64,000 nucleotides of DNA from PVC group bacterium (lineage in GTDB: Bacteria > Verrucomicrobiota > Kiritimatiellia > CAIKKV01): NCBI GenBank assembly GCA_945898015.1, contig CAMDGM010000008.1, forward strand, positions 1-64,000, in the 5' to 3' direction. Within the stretch, counting starts at the first letter, position 1. The number at the start of each line of letters is the position of its first letter. Positions 10,601-19,178 of the stretch are shown one piece after another. A program made the translations under genes and the position numbers. The notes below the pieces were generated by a model that worked only from the letters and a program-made list of their open reading frames with translations, did not search any database and was not told where the DNA came from.

Positions 10601-10780
10601 CGCCACCCCAGCCACCCCGCGAACCCCGCCTTCCAGAATCCGCCCCGGCCAGGATCGCCGGCCTGAAAAACGCACACTGGCCACCCCCCACACCGCCAGG
10701 GCGGCCAACGCCAAAAGAACCACCACGCCGGTCGGCTGACCCGCGGTGAACTGAAAGGGAATGACAGGTTGCGTATCCAT
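7616..10780 (-). CDS. Large vWA membrane protein with glutamine-amidotransferase-like domain
   Basis: 1054 residues. Several N-terminal membrane segments precede a von Willebrand A domain with a MIDAS-type DGSAS motif (VLIDGSASMQ) and a later GVLVFTDGRH strand. The vWA region is interrupted by a long helical insertion. Next come Ig-like beta segments and a class I glutamine-amidotransferase-like fold (FDVVVLGDVGPAFF, FVKERGGTLVVLSGP). The fold appears to lack a catalytic Cys. The C-terminal membrane helix is WWLYALVAGLAGAEWLV. An upstream TTG at 10804 is possible but would overlap the previous gene, so the ATG at 10780, 2 nt after its stop, is preferred. Likely a partner of BatA/DUF58/MoxR in an envelope complex of unknown function. 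Confidence 0.8.
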   Translation of the reverse strand: MDTQPVIPFQFTAGQPTGVVVLLALAALAVWGVASVRFSGRRSWPGRILEGGVRGVAGVAALNLILEAMSRWLTLSTPWPMPALALGGVLAIEAVRALYALECRAVPARVGRLLVALRLALVALLLLMLVQPVRIWETRRTLRREVAVLIDGSASMQVVDSGMSPGEKLRLAGRLGVPGAERSVRLEKPAAELGGVRQELGALADALAAAQAGGGDGARRSAGDADLRRRLSRASHQAQGVVDVLTAPVLMSTFSSRDPARGRLSALVETVRREAVQSATNGLPILEMASTNRVDVQALAACRDIQDRLRRSAAALADVEPQLVELGEQVDTAAAQALTGQVARAVESAASVRRCELAVSLLNSRLPLSDGRPGGMGDPTLARGLERDYGVRYFVFDSSVAPVDPELLRTNAAALFQAPAARGTDLAAAFAETARAFPPATLAGVLVFTDGRHQSPSSVEESVRPFQQKGVPIIPVVMGGWRKPPVDVGIMSMEAPDSVRTNERVAVTAMLKCDGVKGSNVQIRLYRDAVCVATQSVRVATDSLRKRLALADEPQSNGLFRYRLAVDAFPNEVTLTNNQASVPVMATDSQIRLLLVESRPRWEFRYLKNLFSGRDRSVRLQHVLLNPDTVRGLPGLPPIPASATRPEGEDEATALPVTAEEWMKFDVVVLGDVGPAFFTNGEAAVLARFVKERGGTLVVLSGPRAMPHAWSQSPVAALLPVTVAATPLPWLAAPEPSYQVQLTAEGRAHPMVKLAADAAENEAIWNRLPSLYWRHAVQGVKAGATVLLYARPENGPAAASGRAAATVPDEATLRAQRQFEAEHALLVLQPVGLGQVVFFAFDQTWRLRYWTGDAWHHTLWGQLVRGGAGEKLVSGDVFNRLGASRLRYAPGQSVRIRARLLQPDYTPRSEADARVEIWSGPQLVSRGNLEPVGGRTGDFERDFGALPEGDYRVVLREGDEARTVESGFSVMPEAVGELSELAADRGLLGRVAAQTGGRLIESWRLEDVRERLKAPEEIVTERRQWDLWDSWWLYALVAGLAGAEWLVRKKSGLI

Positions 10781-10782
10781 CG

Positions 10783-13260
10783 TTAAGTCCGCTGGCCCTC
10801 CCAAGGCGTAGTTTGCCGGCGAATCGCCACCCAGCGGGTCAAGGCCACCTCGGCCAAAAGCCCCAGCAGGGCCACCACGGCCAGCCCGCGCCAGATTTCA
10901 CGGCCCGGCGTGTTCCCGGCCGACGCTGACAGAAGCGCCGACCGATCCACAGCCTCCACCAATCCAATCCGGGTCCGGGCCAGGGCCAGCTCGGAATCAG
11001 TCAACAGTCCCGATTTTGCCTCCTCCATCGACGCGGCCACGGTGAACGGGAAATCAACCGGCAGGTTGGAAGCCGGACGACCCGCCTCCACCGCCGCTAG
11101 TGATGACGGAATGCGCAGGACATAAAGGCCCGGCTCAACCGTATCTGTAAACCGAAGCAGGGCGCCCCCCTCCGGCAACGCCAGCGCCGTGGCGCTAAGC
11201 CTGTTGGAGGCCGGGCCCAGCACCTCCAGGGGCACTCCCATTTTCCCCCCGCCGGCCTTGGCGATCAAACGAGGATCCACCCCAAACGACGAGCGACGAG
11301 ATTCCAGGCGGATGGCCAGTTCTTCGCCGGGCCTGACATGAAGGACCGGCAGCCGAAGCGCCGCCAGGTCGTAAACCAGCTCGTGGACAACCGGAACAAA
11401 TGACTTGAGCGCCGGCAGATTCGAGTCGCGCCGGTCGAAGGCCAGGGCCGTCATCAGGATGCGACCCCGCCCGCAGGTGCGCTCCACCAGCAAAGGGGTC
11501 CCCCCGGTCATTCGCGCGCCGACTCCCACATCACGATCGGAGGGATCCACCTCAAGCGCCCAACAGACCGGCGACACCCACCGCGCCGCATCCTGAGGCA
11601 TGCTTTCGGCCGCCAACCGGAAAGCGGGATGGCTGCAGGACAAACGATCCACCCGGAAAGGCTCTTCGTCCGGAGCCGTCAGCCTCTTTTCAAGGCGGGC
11701 GGGCGGAATCAATCCACCCGATCCCGAGCGCCAGCCATTGTAAAACCCGGGCTCCGCACGGTCACCGGGGGCGATCAGGACGCCCCCGCCGGCGGCCACA
11801 TAGGCGGCCAGCCGGCCCGCCGTCTCATCCGGCAACCGCGCCACATTGGCCAGGACAACCGCGGCATAGGCGTTCAGATTCGTCAGTTGGGCAAACTCCC
11901 GCACCGACTTCACCTCCGTCCGAATCAACGGCTCATTCGTGCCACCCCCGCCGGCCGGCTCTGTCTCCGGCGTCAACGCGACACGCAGAAACCCCGCCGC
12001 GCCGCGAAAGAACCGCTCCATCGGCGCCCCGTCCACCAGCAACACCGGCAGGTTATTCATCACCTCCACGGCGCGCCAGGCGGTGTTATTGCCGGGTCCG
12101 TCATCTTCCAGGCCCAGTCGAACTGACAGCACATGACGGCCGGGCGACTCGAACCGGTATGGAAAGCGAACACGTTCCACGGCATTGACGGGGATTTCGC
12201 GGCGGACCTCGGCCCGGCCCGCGACCTGGCCATCGACGCTGAATTCAACCGTGCCGGGCCGAACCGGCTGATTCCCGGCATTGGCAATAACCGCCTCCAC
12301 GCCGACAGGACGATCCGTTCCGATCACGGCGCGGGAGAGCGTCAGGTCCGCCACCATGGCATCCGCCACCCGCTCCGGCATGGGCAGGCGCATCACCAGC
12401 AACCGGGGCGGAACCGGAAACTTCCCCAGGCGTTCCGCCAGAAAAGCCCAGCGGCGTTCACTCTCGAAATCCCACCCGGCCCGGTGTCCGTCCGTGATAA
12501 ACACCACCACTTTTTCCGGATTACGCCCCTCTTCCAGGATGGAGGCGGCCGCGTAAAGCGACTCCAGCGCGCCCATCGAACCTGCGGACGGACGGAGCGC
12601 CTCATCCTCCAGGACCGCCCGGACAGCGGATCGATCCGAGGTGAGCCGGACACACACGCGCGGCGAAGGACCGCCCCAGACGATCCCGACCGAATCCGAG
12701 CGAGGGGTAGACTCCACCAGCACACGGGCTTCCTCTCGGGCCCGCTCGAAACTGCTGTGTCCTTCTGATCGCAGGCCCATAGACGCAGACGCATCCAGAA
12801 TGATCACCAGGTCCTTCTCCCCGGAACCCAGACGCCAGCCTAATCCGCCCCGCCGGGCCTCAAACCAGGAGACCCCCGCAGCCAGCAGAACCAGCACCGC
12901 GGCCCACCGGATAAACTGGCGCCGGCGGACGGGATCACTCCAAAAAACCGCACCCACGGCGATCAGCACCACCGGAAGCAGGATGGCGCCCAGAATCATC
13001 CAGGGCGGAAACAGCGACGCCGGCCGGATGAACGGCCGCGCCAGCGCCAGCGCGAAAAACGCCACGATCAGGCAGCGGATCACGAGAATCAGCGCCTCTT
13101 CCAAAAGCAGGCGGCGGCGACGGACGGCCAGCGATTTCCGCAAGAACCGCATCGCCCCCCACTCCACCGGCCGGGCGCGGGCGCGGTTCAGGAGATGAAT
13201 GACCAGGGGAATGGCGATCCCGGCCAGCCCCGCCAGGAAAAGGGCGTTCAGAAAAATCAT
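10783..13260 (-). CDS. BatA-like vWA protein
   Basis: 825 residues. The N-terminus (MIFLNALFLAGLAGIAIPLVIHLLNR) and the following RFLRKSL...RRRRLLLEEALILVIRC region match the BatA N-terminal domain. Two more hydrophobic segments follow. A vWA domain starts near residue 148 with the MIDAS motif DASAS (VIILDASASMGL). A middle region with LPVLLVDG and a YVAAGGGVLIAPGDRAEP strand resembles a glutamine-amidotransferase-like fold. One membrane helix lies near the C-terminus. It overlaps the DUF58 gene by 4 nt (ATGA), so the pair is probably translationally coupled. Bat proteins were named for aerotolerance in Bacteroides; their mechanism is unclear. Confidence 0.85.
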   Translation of the reverse strand: MIFLNALFLAGLAGIAIPLVIHLLNRARARPVEWGAMRFLRKSLAVRRRRLLLEEALILVIRCLIVAFFALALARPFIRPASLFPPWMILGAILLPVVLIAVGAVFWSDPVRRRQFIRWAAVLVLLAAGVSWFEARRGGLGWRLGSGEKDLVIILDASASMGLRSEGHSSFERAREEARVLVESTPRSDSVGIVWGGPSPRVCVRLTSDRSAVRAVLEDEALRPSAGSMGALESLYAAASILEEGRNPEKVVVFITDGHRAGWDFESERRWAFLAERLGKFPVPPRLLVMRLPMPERVADAMVADLTLSRAVIGTDRPVGVEAVIANAGNQPVRPGTVEFSVDGQVAGRAEVRREIPVNAVERVRFPYRFESPGRHVLSVRLGLEDDGPGNNTAWRAVEVMNNLPVLLVDGAPMERFFRGAAGFLRVALTPETEPAGGGGTNEPLIRTEVKSVREFAQLTNLNAYAAVVLANVARLPDETAGRLAAYVAAGGGVLIAPGDRAEPGFYNGWRSGSGGLIPPARLEKRLTAPDEEPFRVDRLSCSHPAFRLAAESMPQDAARWVSPVCWALEVDPSDRDVGVGARMTGGTPLLVERTCGRGRILMTALAFDRRDSNLPALKSFVPVVHELVYDLAALRLPVLHVRPGEELAIRLESRRSSFGVDPRLIAKAGGGKMGVPLEVLGPASNRLSATALALPEGGALLRFTDTVEPGLYVLRIPSSLAAVEAGRPASNLPVDFPFTVAASMEEAKSGLLTDSELALARTRIGLVEAVDRSALLSASAGNTPGREIWRGLAVVALLGLLAEVALTRWVAIRRQTTPWEGQRT

Positions 13261-14213
13261 CGCGCCCCCTTTCCGGCCACACGGCGCCGGCCGGACAGGA
13301 AGCGAACCAGGGTCTCATCGAACGGCACGCGGGTATTGACCGGCACAAAATCGATCTTCATGCGACCGCAGCCCTTGCGGAGCTCCTCCTCGAAACGCGT
13401 CACCTCATCGCGATATGCCGCACGGAGCGAACGCGGATCGAGCTCCAGGCGGACCTGCGGATCCTCCAAATCCCGGAACTCCGTCCAGTGCTCGAACGGG
13501 AATTCCCGCTCCTCATCGGCCATAACATGAAACACGATGACCTCGTGCTTCCGGAACCGGAAATGCTGGAGCGCGTTCAGGATGGCCTCCGGCTCATCGA
13601 ACAGGTCGGAGATGAGAATCACCAGACCGCGCCGGCGGATGCGCTCGGCCACCTCATGCAAAACGGGCGCGAGGGCGGTCTCGCCACCCGGCTCGGCTTG
13701 CGCCAGGTCGCCCAGCATGGCGCGCAGATAACCGGGCTGGCCGCGGGCGGGAAAATAACGGCGCACCTGCGAATCGAACCGCACCAGCCCCACGCCATCC
13801 TGCTGACCGATCAGCAGATGCGCCAGGCAGGCCGCCATGAAACGGGCGTACTCGAACTTGCCCAGGGGCTTCCCATCCCGGGGCGCGGCCGCCTTGCCGG
13901 CATACGCCATGGATCCGGAGGCGTCCAGCAGGATCGTGCACCGGAGATTGGTCTCCTCCATGTATTGCTTGATGTAATACCGGTCGGTTTTACCAAACAC
14001 CCGCCAGTCCAGATCCCGGAGATCGTCGCCCGGCGAATATTCCCGGTGCTCGGCAAATTCCACCGAAAACCCCTTATACGGGGAGCGGTGGCGGCCGGAG
14101 ACAAACCCCTCCACAACCCCGCGGGCCAGCAGCTCCAGCCGGTGAATACGGGCCAGCGCCTGCGGATCGAGCAGGGAAGAAAACGAATCGGACCGGGGCG
14201 GATCAAGCGACAT
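13257..14213 (-). CDS. DUF58 family protein (vWA-like)
   Basis: 318 residues, the normal length. It shows the family hallmark YSPGDDLRDLDWRVFGKTDRYYIKQY (residues about 59-84) and a MIDAS motif DASGSM (residues 97-102). It has no membrane segment, so it is probably a cytosolic or membrane-peripheral partner of the MoxR ATPase encoded 21 nt upstream. MoxR AAA+ proteins with vWA partners act as chaperone or insertase systems in better-studied cases. The substrate here is unknown. Confidence 0.9.
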   Translation of the reverse strand: MSLDPPRSDSFSSLLDPQALARIHRLELLARGVVEGFVSGRHRSPYKGFSVEFAEHREYSPGDDLRDLDWRVFGKTDRYYIKQYMEETNLRCTILLDASGSMAYAGKAAAPRDGKPLGKFEYARFMAACLAHLLIGQQDGVGLVRFDSQVRRYFPARGQPGYLRAMLGDLAQAEPGGETALAPVLHEVAERIRRRGLVILISDLFDEPEAILNALQHFRFRKHEVIVFHVMADEEREFPFEHWTEFRDLEDPQVRLELDPRSLRAAYRDEVTRFEEELRKGCGRMKIDFVPVNTRVPFDETLVRFLSGRRRVAGKGAR

Positions 14214-14234
14214 GGGAAAGGCCGGAATCCAGGA

Positions 14235-15275
<1,041 letters not shown>

Positions 15276-15308
15276 ATGAACGCTCCCAGCTAGTTTGATT
15301 AAAAGACG

Positions 15309-15336
15309 ATTATAAGGGTTCGCTTTTGGGCGTCCA
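15309..15336 (-). promoter_or_regulatory. Promoter of the moxR operon
   Basis: On the minus strand TGGACG (15336-15331) is followed after 16 nt by a perfect TATAAT (15314-15309). The leader to the ATG at 15275 is about 30 nt with a Shine-Dalgarno site. It lies inside an unusually AT-rich 100-bp interval and overlaps the divergent promoter of the FAD dehydrogenase gene. Confidence 0.6.
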
Positions 15337-15346
15337 CTTTTATAAT
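15319..15346 (+). promoter_or_regulatory. Promoter of the FAD dehydrogenase gene
   Basis: TTCGCT (15319-15324), a 16-nt spacer and a perfect TATAAT (15341-15346). The leader to the ATG at 15378 is about 25-30 nt and contains AGGAAA as a Shine-Dalgarno site. It interlocks with the divergent moxR promoter, so the two may interfere with one another. Confidence 0.5.
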
Positions 15347-15377
15347 GTGTCTTTTTTAAATATATTCAGGAAACGCC

Positions 15378-16976
15378 ATGCGCCTCCGTATTCAACAAGT
15401 CAATGTTCCGCTTCGTTACGACGACTCCCTGGTGATCCGGGAAATCAGCCGGAAGCTCGGCTGCCTCCCGAGCCTGCTGGCCAGCGTGAAAATCATCCGC
15501 CGCTCCCTGGACACGCGCCCCCGCCATCCGGAGCCGCTCTACGCCCTGCTGGTGGAAGCAACCCTCAACCTGCCCAAGCTGCCCATCGGCGCCCCTCGCG
15601 CCGGGATCGAGCTTCTCCCTGATGCGGAACCCCCACCCGCGGCGCGACCGACCGTGACACGCCGGGACGAACCCCGCCCGATCGTCGTCGGCGCCGGGCC
15701 CGCCGGCCTGATGGCCGCCTACGGGCTGGCCCTGGCCGGTGCCCGGCCGATCCTGATTGAGCGCGGCGAGGACGCCGAATCCCGCTCGCCCAAGGCGGCC
15801 CGCTTCTGGAACGACGGCATTCTGGACCCGGAAAGCAACGTGCTCTACGGCGAGGGAGGCGCCGGCCTGTTTTCCGACGGCAAGCTCACCGCTCGCAGCA
15901 AGGAACGGAACCGGGTCCTGGAATTCATGGAATTGCTGCATGCCTGCGGGGCGGACGACAGCGTCCTGATCGACTCCGAGCCCCATGTGGGCAGCGATGC
16001 CCTCCTCCGAATCGTGCCCCGTCTGCGGCGGCGGATTGAGGAAGCGGGCGGCGAGGTGCGCTTCCGCTCGCGCCTGGAATCCCTCATCATCGAGGCCGGC
16101 CGGCTTCGGGCCGTCATCGTGAACGGCCAGGAAATTGCCTGCAACCGGTGCGTGCTGGCCGTCGGCCACAGCGCCCGTGACGTCTACGACAGCCTCGCGG
16201 CCGCGGGGGTTGCCCTGACGGCCAAGCCTTTCGCCGTCGGCGTGCGACTGGAACTGCCCCAGGCGGCCATTGACCACGCCCTGTACGGGAAATGGGCCGG
16301 CAATCCCCTGCTCGGCGCGGCCGGCTTCCGCCTCACCCGCCGGGAGGAACCCGGCATTCGCGCCTGCTATAGCTTCTGCATGTGTCCGGGCGGAAAGGTC
16401 ATTGCCTGCGCCTCGGAGCCCGGCTTCCTCACCACCAACGGCATGAGCTATTCCCGGCGCCTGCTGAACAGGGGAAATGCCGCCTTCCTGGTTCCCGTGA
16501 CGGCCGCCGATTATCCGGAGCACCCGACACCGGCCCTGGCCGGCGTGGCCTTCCAACGGGAATTGGAGCGCCTCGCCTTCGATGCCGCCGGTGGCGGATA
16601 TGCCCTGCCGGCCGTGCGGCTTGTGGACTTTCTTGCGGGCCGGATCTCCCAGGCTTTGCCGGAAGACGGCTCCTGCTCCCGGGCGGTGCCCGCCGACCTG
16701 CGGCTCATCCTGCCGGAATGCGTCATCTACACCCTTGAGAAATCCATCCCGCCCATGCTCCGGGAATTGAACGGCGCGCCGTTGGAAGAGGCGGTCCTGT
16801 ACGCGCCGGAAACCCGCAGCTCGAGCCCGCTCCGGATCGAGCGGGACGACGGGGGCGAATCCATCAGCACCCGCGGCCTGTATCCCGCCGGAGAAGGAGC
16901 CGGCTATGCCGGCGGCATTGTCAGTTCCGCCATCGACGGCATGCGTGCCGCCGAACAGGTGTTGAAATCACTTTAG
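15378..16976 (+). CDS. FAD-dependent dehydrogenase (COG2509 type)
   Basis: 532 residues. The N-terminal block (MRLRIQQVNVPLRYDDSLVI... LLASVKIIRRSLDTR) is the small domain typical of these flavoproteins. The Rossmann motif IVVGAGPAGLMAAYGLALAGARPILIERG follows near residue 97, then RFWNDGILDPESNVLYGEGGAGLFSDGKL. The C-terminal GLYPAGEGAGYAGGIVSSAIDGMRAAEQVL closes the FAD site as in the wider dehydrogenase superfamily. The physiological substrate of the family is not established. It is a single gene, and its last 9 nt overlap the convergent VanZ-like gene. Confidence 0.85.
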   Translation: MRLRIQQVNVPLRYDDSLVIREISRKLGCLPSLLASVKIIRRSLDTRPRHPEPLYALLVEATLNLPKLPIGAPRAGIELLPDAEPPPAARPTVTRRDEPRPIVVGAGPAGLMAAYGLALAGARPILIERGEDAESRSPKAARFWNDGILDPESNVLYGEGGAGLFSDGKLTARSKERNRVLEFMELLHACGADDSVLIDSEPHVGSDALLRIVPRLRRRIEEAGGEVRFRSRLESLIIEAGRLRAVIVNGQEIACNRCVLAVGHSARDVYDSLAAAGVALTAKPFAVGVRLELPQAAIDHALYGKWAGNPLLGAAGFRLTRREEPGIRACYSFCMCPGGKVIACASEPGFLTTNGMSYSRRLLNRGNAAFLVPVTAADYPEHPTPALAGVAFQRELERLAFDAAGGGYALPAVRLVDFLAGRISQALPEDGSCSRAVPADLRLILPECVIYTLEKSIPPMLRELNGAPLEEAVLYAPETRSSSPLRIERDDGGESISTRGLYPAGEGAGYAGGIVSSAIDGMRAAEQVLKSL

Positions 16977-17369
16977 GCGGCGTGAAGACCGCCACGCGGT
17001 CCACCCCGCGAGGCTCGCGGCCACAATCCCGGCGCCCAGCGCATTGGCCAGCATATCGCCCCAGGAAAACTGGCGGCACGAGGTGCAGGTTCGCTGCAAC
17101 ACCTCCATCAGCGCGCCATAGGCCGTGGCCGCGCCCGCGCACAGCCAAAGCCGGTCGCCGGGCCGGCAGGACCGCCAGGCCGCGATCAGCAGCGCCGTTT
17201 GAATGCCATAAATCACGGCGTGAACGATTTTGTCCATGCCTTGAATTTTACCCAGGCTGGACATGCTTGAAAACGCGGAGGGCGGAAGCAGGGATAAAAG
17301 AGGGATGACGGCGGTCCACACGACCGCCGCTGAAACGAAAACCAGACGACTGAAAACGAAACGTGACAT
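16968..17369 (-). CDS. VanZ-like membrane protein
   Basis: 133 residues from the ATG at 17369. An in-frame GTG at 17414 would add 15 Gly/Pro-rich residues and is less likely. It has a short family-like pattern: SRLVFVSAAVVWTAVIPLLSLLPP, then MDKIVHAVIYGIQTALLIAAW, AGAATAYGALMEVLQ, and FSWGDMLANALGAGIVAASLAGW. This gives about four membrane segments with the KxxHxxxY and GDxxANxxG motifs of the VanZ-like family. VanZ contributes to teicoplanin resistance in enterococci, but most family members have unknown roles. Confidence 0.75.
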   Translation of the reverse strand: MSRFVFSRLVFVSAAVVWTAVIPLLSLLPPSAFSSMSSLGKIQGMDKIVHAVIYGIQTALLIAAWRSCRPGDRLWLCAGAATAYGALMEVLQRTCTSCRQFSWGDMLANALGAGIVAASLAGWTAWRSSRRLK

Positions 17370-17425
17370 AGAAACCCGGAAAGGCGGCGGCCCGGGAAGG
17401 CCGCCGCCGATCACACTGAACCCGG

Positions 17426-18169
17426 CTAGTATTTAGGTTCCGCGTCCCGGAACTCGCCCGGCTCGCGCAATTCGCGCTCCGGCGCAGGCCGGTTATTGTA
17501 ATACCCGGCGCCGCCCCCGCCGCGATTGCCGCGGTTGTTGTAATAGCGCCCGCCACCCTCATTATTGCCGCGGAAGTTACGCGGCTGCTGGGGACGGGGC
17601 GGCCGGTCGTCGTCACGCGGCGGACGGTCGTCATCACGGGGCGGGCGATCGTCGCGACCCCGGTCATTGTTACGGAAATTCCGGCGCTCGGGGCCACGCT
17701 CCTGGCCGCCGCCACCATGGGCATGGTGAAGGCGAGGCGTCATGCGCCAGACATTGCCCCGGATGTTCTCCACATAGCCGCGCAATTCCGCGACCACTTC
17801 GGGCGTCATGTAACCGGACTGCTCGGCGGTGCCGATCCAATGATCCGCCGCCGCGGCATGGGCCTCCACTTCAGCCAGTTTGCCGGGATACTGGGACTGG
17901 AAACGCCGCTTGACCCAGGCTTCGGCCACGGCGGCCCCGATTTTGCGGGAGGCCAGGCGAAGCGGCTCGGTCAAGGCATACAGCTCCTCTTCGGGGAAGC
18001 CCTTGGTCAGCTCGTATACTTTCTGCTGGAACTCGAAAGCCAGCACATAGATGGGCTGGTCGCGAAACGTCCGGGGAACACCACCGGCCTGCTGATTATC
18101 TGCGGATTCGGCTCCGCCCATGTCTTCCTGCTGATCCTGATGATCCTGAATATTTTCTTCTTCGTTCAT
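17426..18169 (-). CDS. S23-like four-helix bundle protein with disordered RGG/RPPRDDD tail
   Basis: 247 residues. Residues about 35-150 (YVLAFEFQQKVYELTKGFPEEELYALTEPLRLASRKIGAAVAEAW, then a second helical pair ending LRGYVENIRGNVWRMTPRL) match the four-helix 'S23/23S rRNA intervening sequence' protein family, normally about 120 residues. The N-terminal 30 residues are acidic and Gln-rich. The C-terminal 95 residues are disordered. They hold RPPRDDD repeats and many RG/GG and YYNNR repeats, like RNA-binding RGG tails. The fusion suggests an RNA-associated role, but that is inference. The ATG at 18169 has GGAAG 7 nt upstream. A leader of unknown length precedes it. Confidence 0.75.
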   Translation of the reverse strand: MNEEENIQDHQDQQEDMGGAESADNQQAGGVPRTFRDQPIYVLAFEFQQKVYELTKGFPEEELYALTEPLRLASRKIGAAVAEAWVKRRFQSQYPGKLAEVEAHAAAADHWIGTAEQSGYMTPEVVAELRGYVENIRGNVWRMTPRLHHAHGGGGQERGPERRNFRNNDRGRDDRPPRDDDRPPRDDDRPPRPQQPRNFRGNNEGGGRYYNNRGNRGGGGAGYYNNRPAPERELREPGEFRDAEPKY

Positions 18170-18249
18170 GCGTGACTTCCATGCTGTATCATGTTGTGGG
18201 GTCGATGTGACCTGTTTAGCCCCCGGATAAGGCCCCTTGAAAGAGGGTT

Positions 18250-18280
18250 TGGCGCGACTTGGTTGTATCCATGCGCCAAT
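18250..18280. other. Inverted repeat in the region upstream of the S23-like gene
   Basis: TTGGCGC (18250-18256) and GCGCCAA (18274-18280) are perfect complements separated by 17 nt. It may be part of a structured 5' leader or an independent small RNA. No known RNA family was recognised. Confidence 0.3.
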
Positions 18281-18477
18281 CGGGGTAAGAGTGACGTTCG
18301 GGTTGACGCATCATAAGCGGTCCGACGTCTTGATCGTGAAACTAACTTGATCCTCCCCCGGATTGAAGCCCGGTTATTGCGGTTGCGAAGAGCCGGACTC
18401 GAACGAGTATTCCGGCATTGAATATGGCTTAATACTACCCCCTGCCTTCCCGAAAATCAACTGTTTTAACGGTATTC

Positions 18478-18572
18478 CCGACGCGAAGCGCGGGAGAGTC
18501 TCCGCCCGAGCCGCATAGCGATCCCGGCGCGAAGCACGGGAGGGCGAGGCTCCGCCCGAGCCACATAGCGGA
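18478..18572. repeat. Short tandem repeat pair, about 48 bp units
   Basis: Two adjacent units read TCCCGACGCGAAGCGCGGGAG and TCCCGGCGCGAAGCACGGGAG in their first 20 or so bases. Each is followed by a CTCCGCCCGAGCC.CATAGCG segment. Each unit begins with a potential hairpin. They are part of the wider repeat family in this interval. Confidence 0.55.
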
Positions 18573-18665
18573 GTTCCGGCGGCTGCTTGAGCGGGCGGGC
18601 CCACCGTGGTGGGTCGCGCCGTTTCGGCCCCGGCCTGACGGGCGCTTTGCCGCGCTGAGGGGCCA

Positions 18666-19045
18666 TCGCGCGCCCGGTTCGCTGTCGCTCACGTCGGGCG
18701 GCCCATCGACTCCGCTCAGGACAGGCCCATCGACTCCGCCAGGACAGGCGCGCGAGACGGCTTCCGAAAAAAGCCCGTGAAACCGAAGTTCGGTTATTTG
18801 AATGCCAATTCAACTGTGGACTTGTAACGGAAACCAAAATCGCGCGCCGGCCGAGGCACCCCGCGAAGGGGCCGGGCGCGCGAGGAGAACAGGGCTGCGG
18901 CGTTTCGATCAGGCGAAAATGGACGAGCCGATTTCGAGGCGCAGCCGCCTGACGGCGAGGTGGCGTGGGCTCGTGCCCCGACGCCTCCAGCCGGAAGGCG
19001 GATCCGCCCGAAAGCGGCCGGCCATTTGCGCCCGAAACGACGCAG
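18666..19045. repeat. Dispersed intergenic repeat, copy 2
   Basis: A partial unit starts with TCGCGCGCCCGG at 18666 and its partner arm GGCGCGCGAG at 18747-18756. It is followed by the segment shared with 356-440, including the palindrome AACCGAA-G-TTCGGTT at 18781-18795. A complete stem follows (18840-18852 with 18870-18883). Then comes the core at about 18895-19042, nearly identical to 545-690 with only a few substitutions over about 145 bases. Confidence 0.7.
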
Positions 19046-19121
19046 GCCGCTCAACCCACCCGCCGGACAGCTACGATGCGGCGGCGATGGCGCGCCGCCC
19101 TTCATTCAATTAGCAGACCTC

Positions 19122-19140
19122 CGCCGCACTCAGTGCGGCG
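19122..19140 (-). terminator. Perfect hairpin downstream of the RlmN-like gene
   Basis: CGCCGCACT (19122-19130), one central base, then AGTGCGGCG (19132-19140): a 9-bp perfect inverted repeat 39 nt after the stop of the minus-strand RlmN-like gene. No U-tract follows, so it may be a weak terminator or simply another repeat. Confidence 0.3.
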
Positions 19141-19178
19141 CTACACAACCCCAGGCGCCATGCCCCTAAACGGGCTTT

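Larger units (their letters stand above)
18170..19178. other. Gene-free interval with dispersed repeats and hairpins
   Basis: About 1 kb without a convincing gene. 18170-18430 is unique sequence upstream of the S23-like gene and contains an inverted repeat (TTGGCGC at 18250-18256, GCGCCAA at 18274-18280). 18470-18560 holds a tandem pair of units of about 48 bp (GCGAAGCxCGGGAG... CTCCGCCCGAGCC). 18705-18750 holds a second pair (CCCATCGACTCCG). 18758-19045 is the second full copy of the dispersed repeat. 19122-19140 is a perfect hairpin downstream of the RlmN-like gene. Confidence 0.6.

Noticed and set aside
18181..18360. tmRNA, 6S RNA or RNase P RNA candidate
   Set aside because: None of the conserved core motifs of those RNAs could be matched on either strand.
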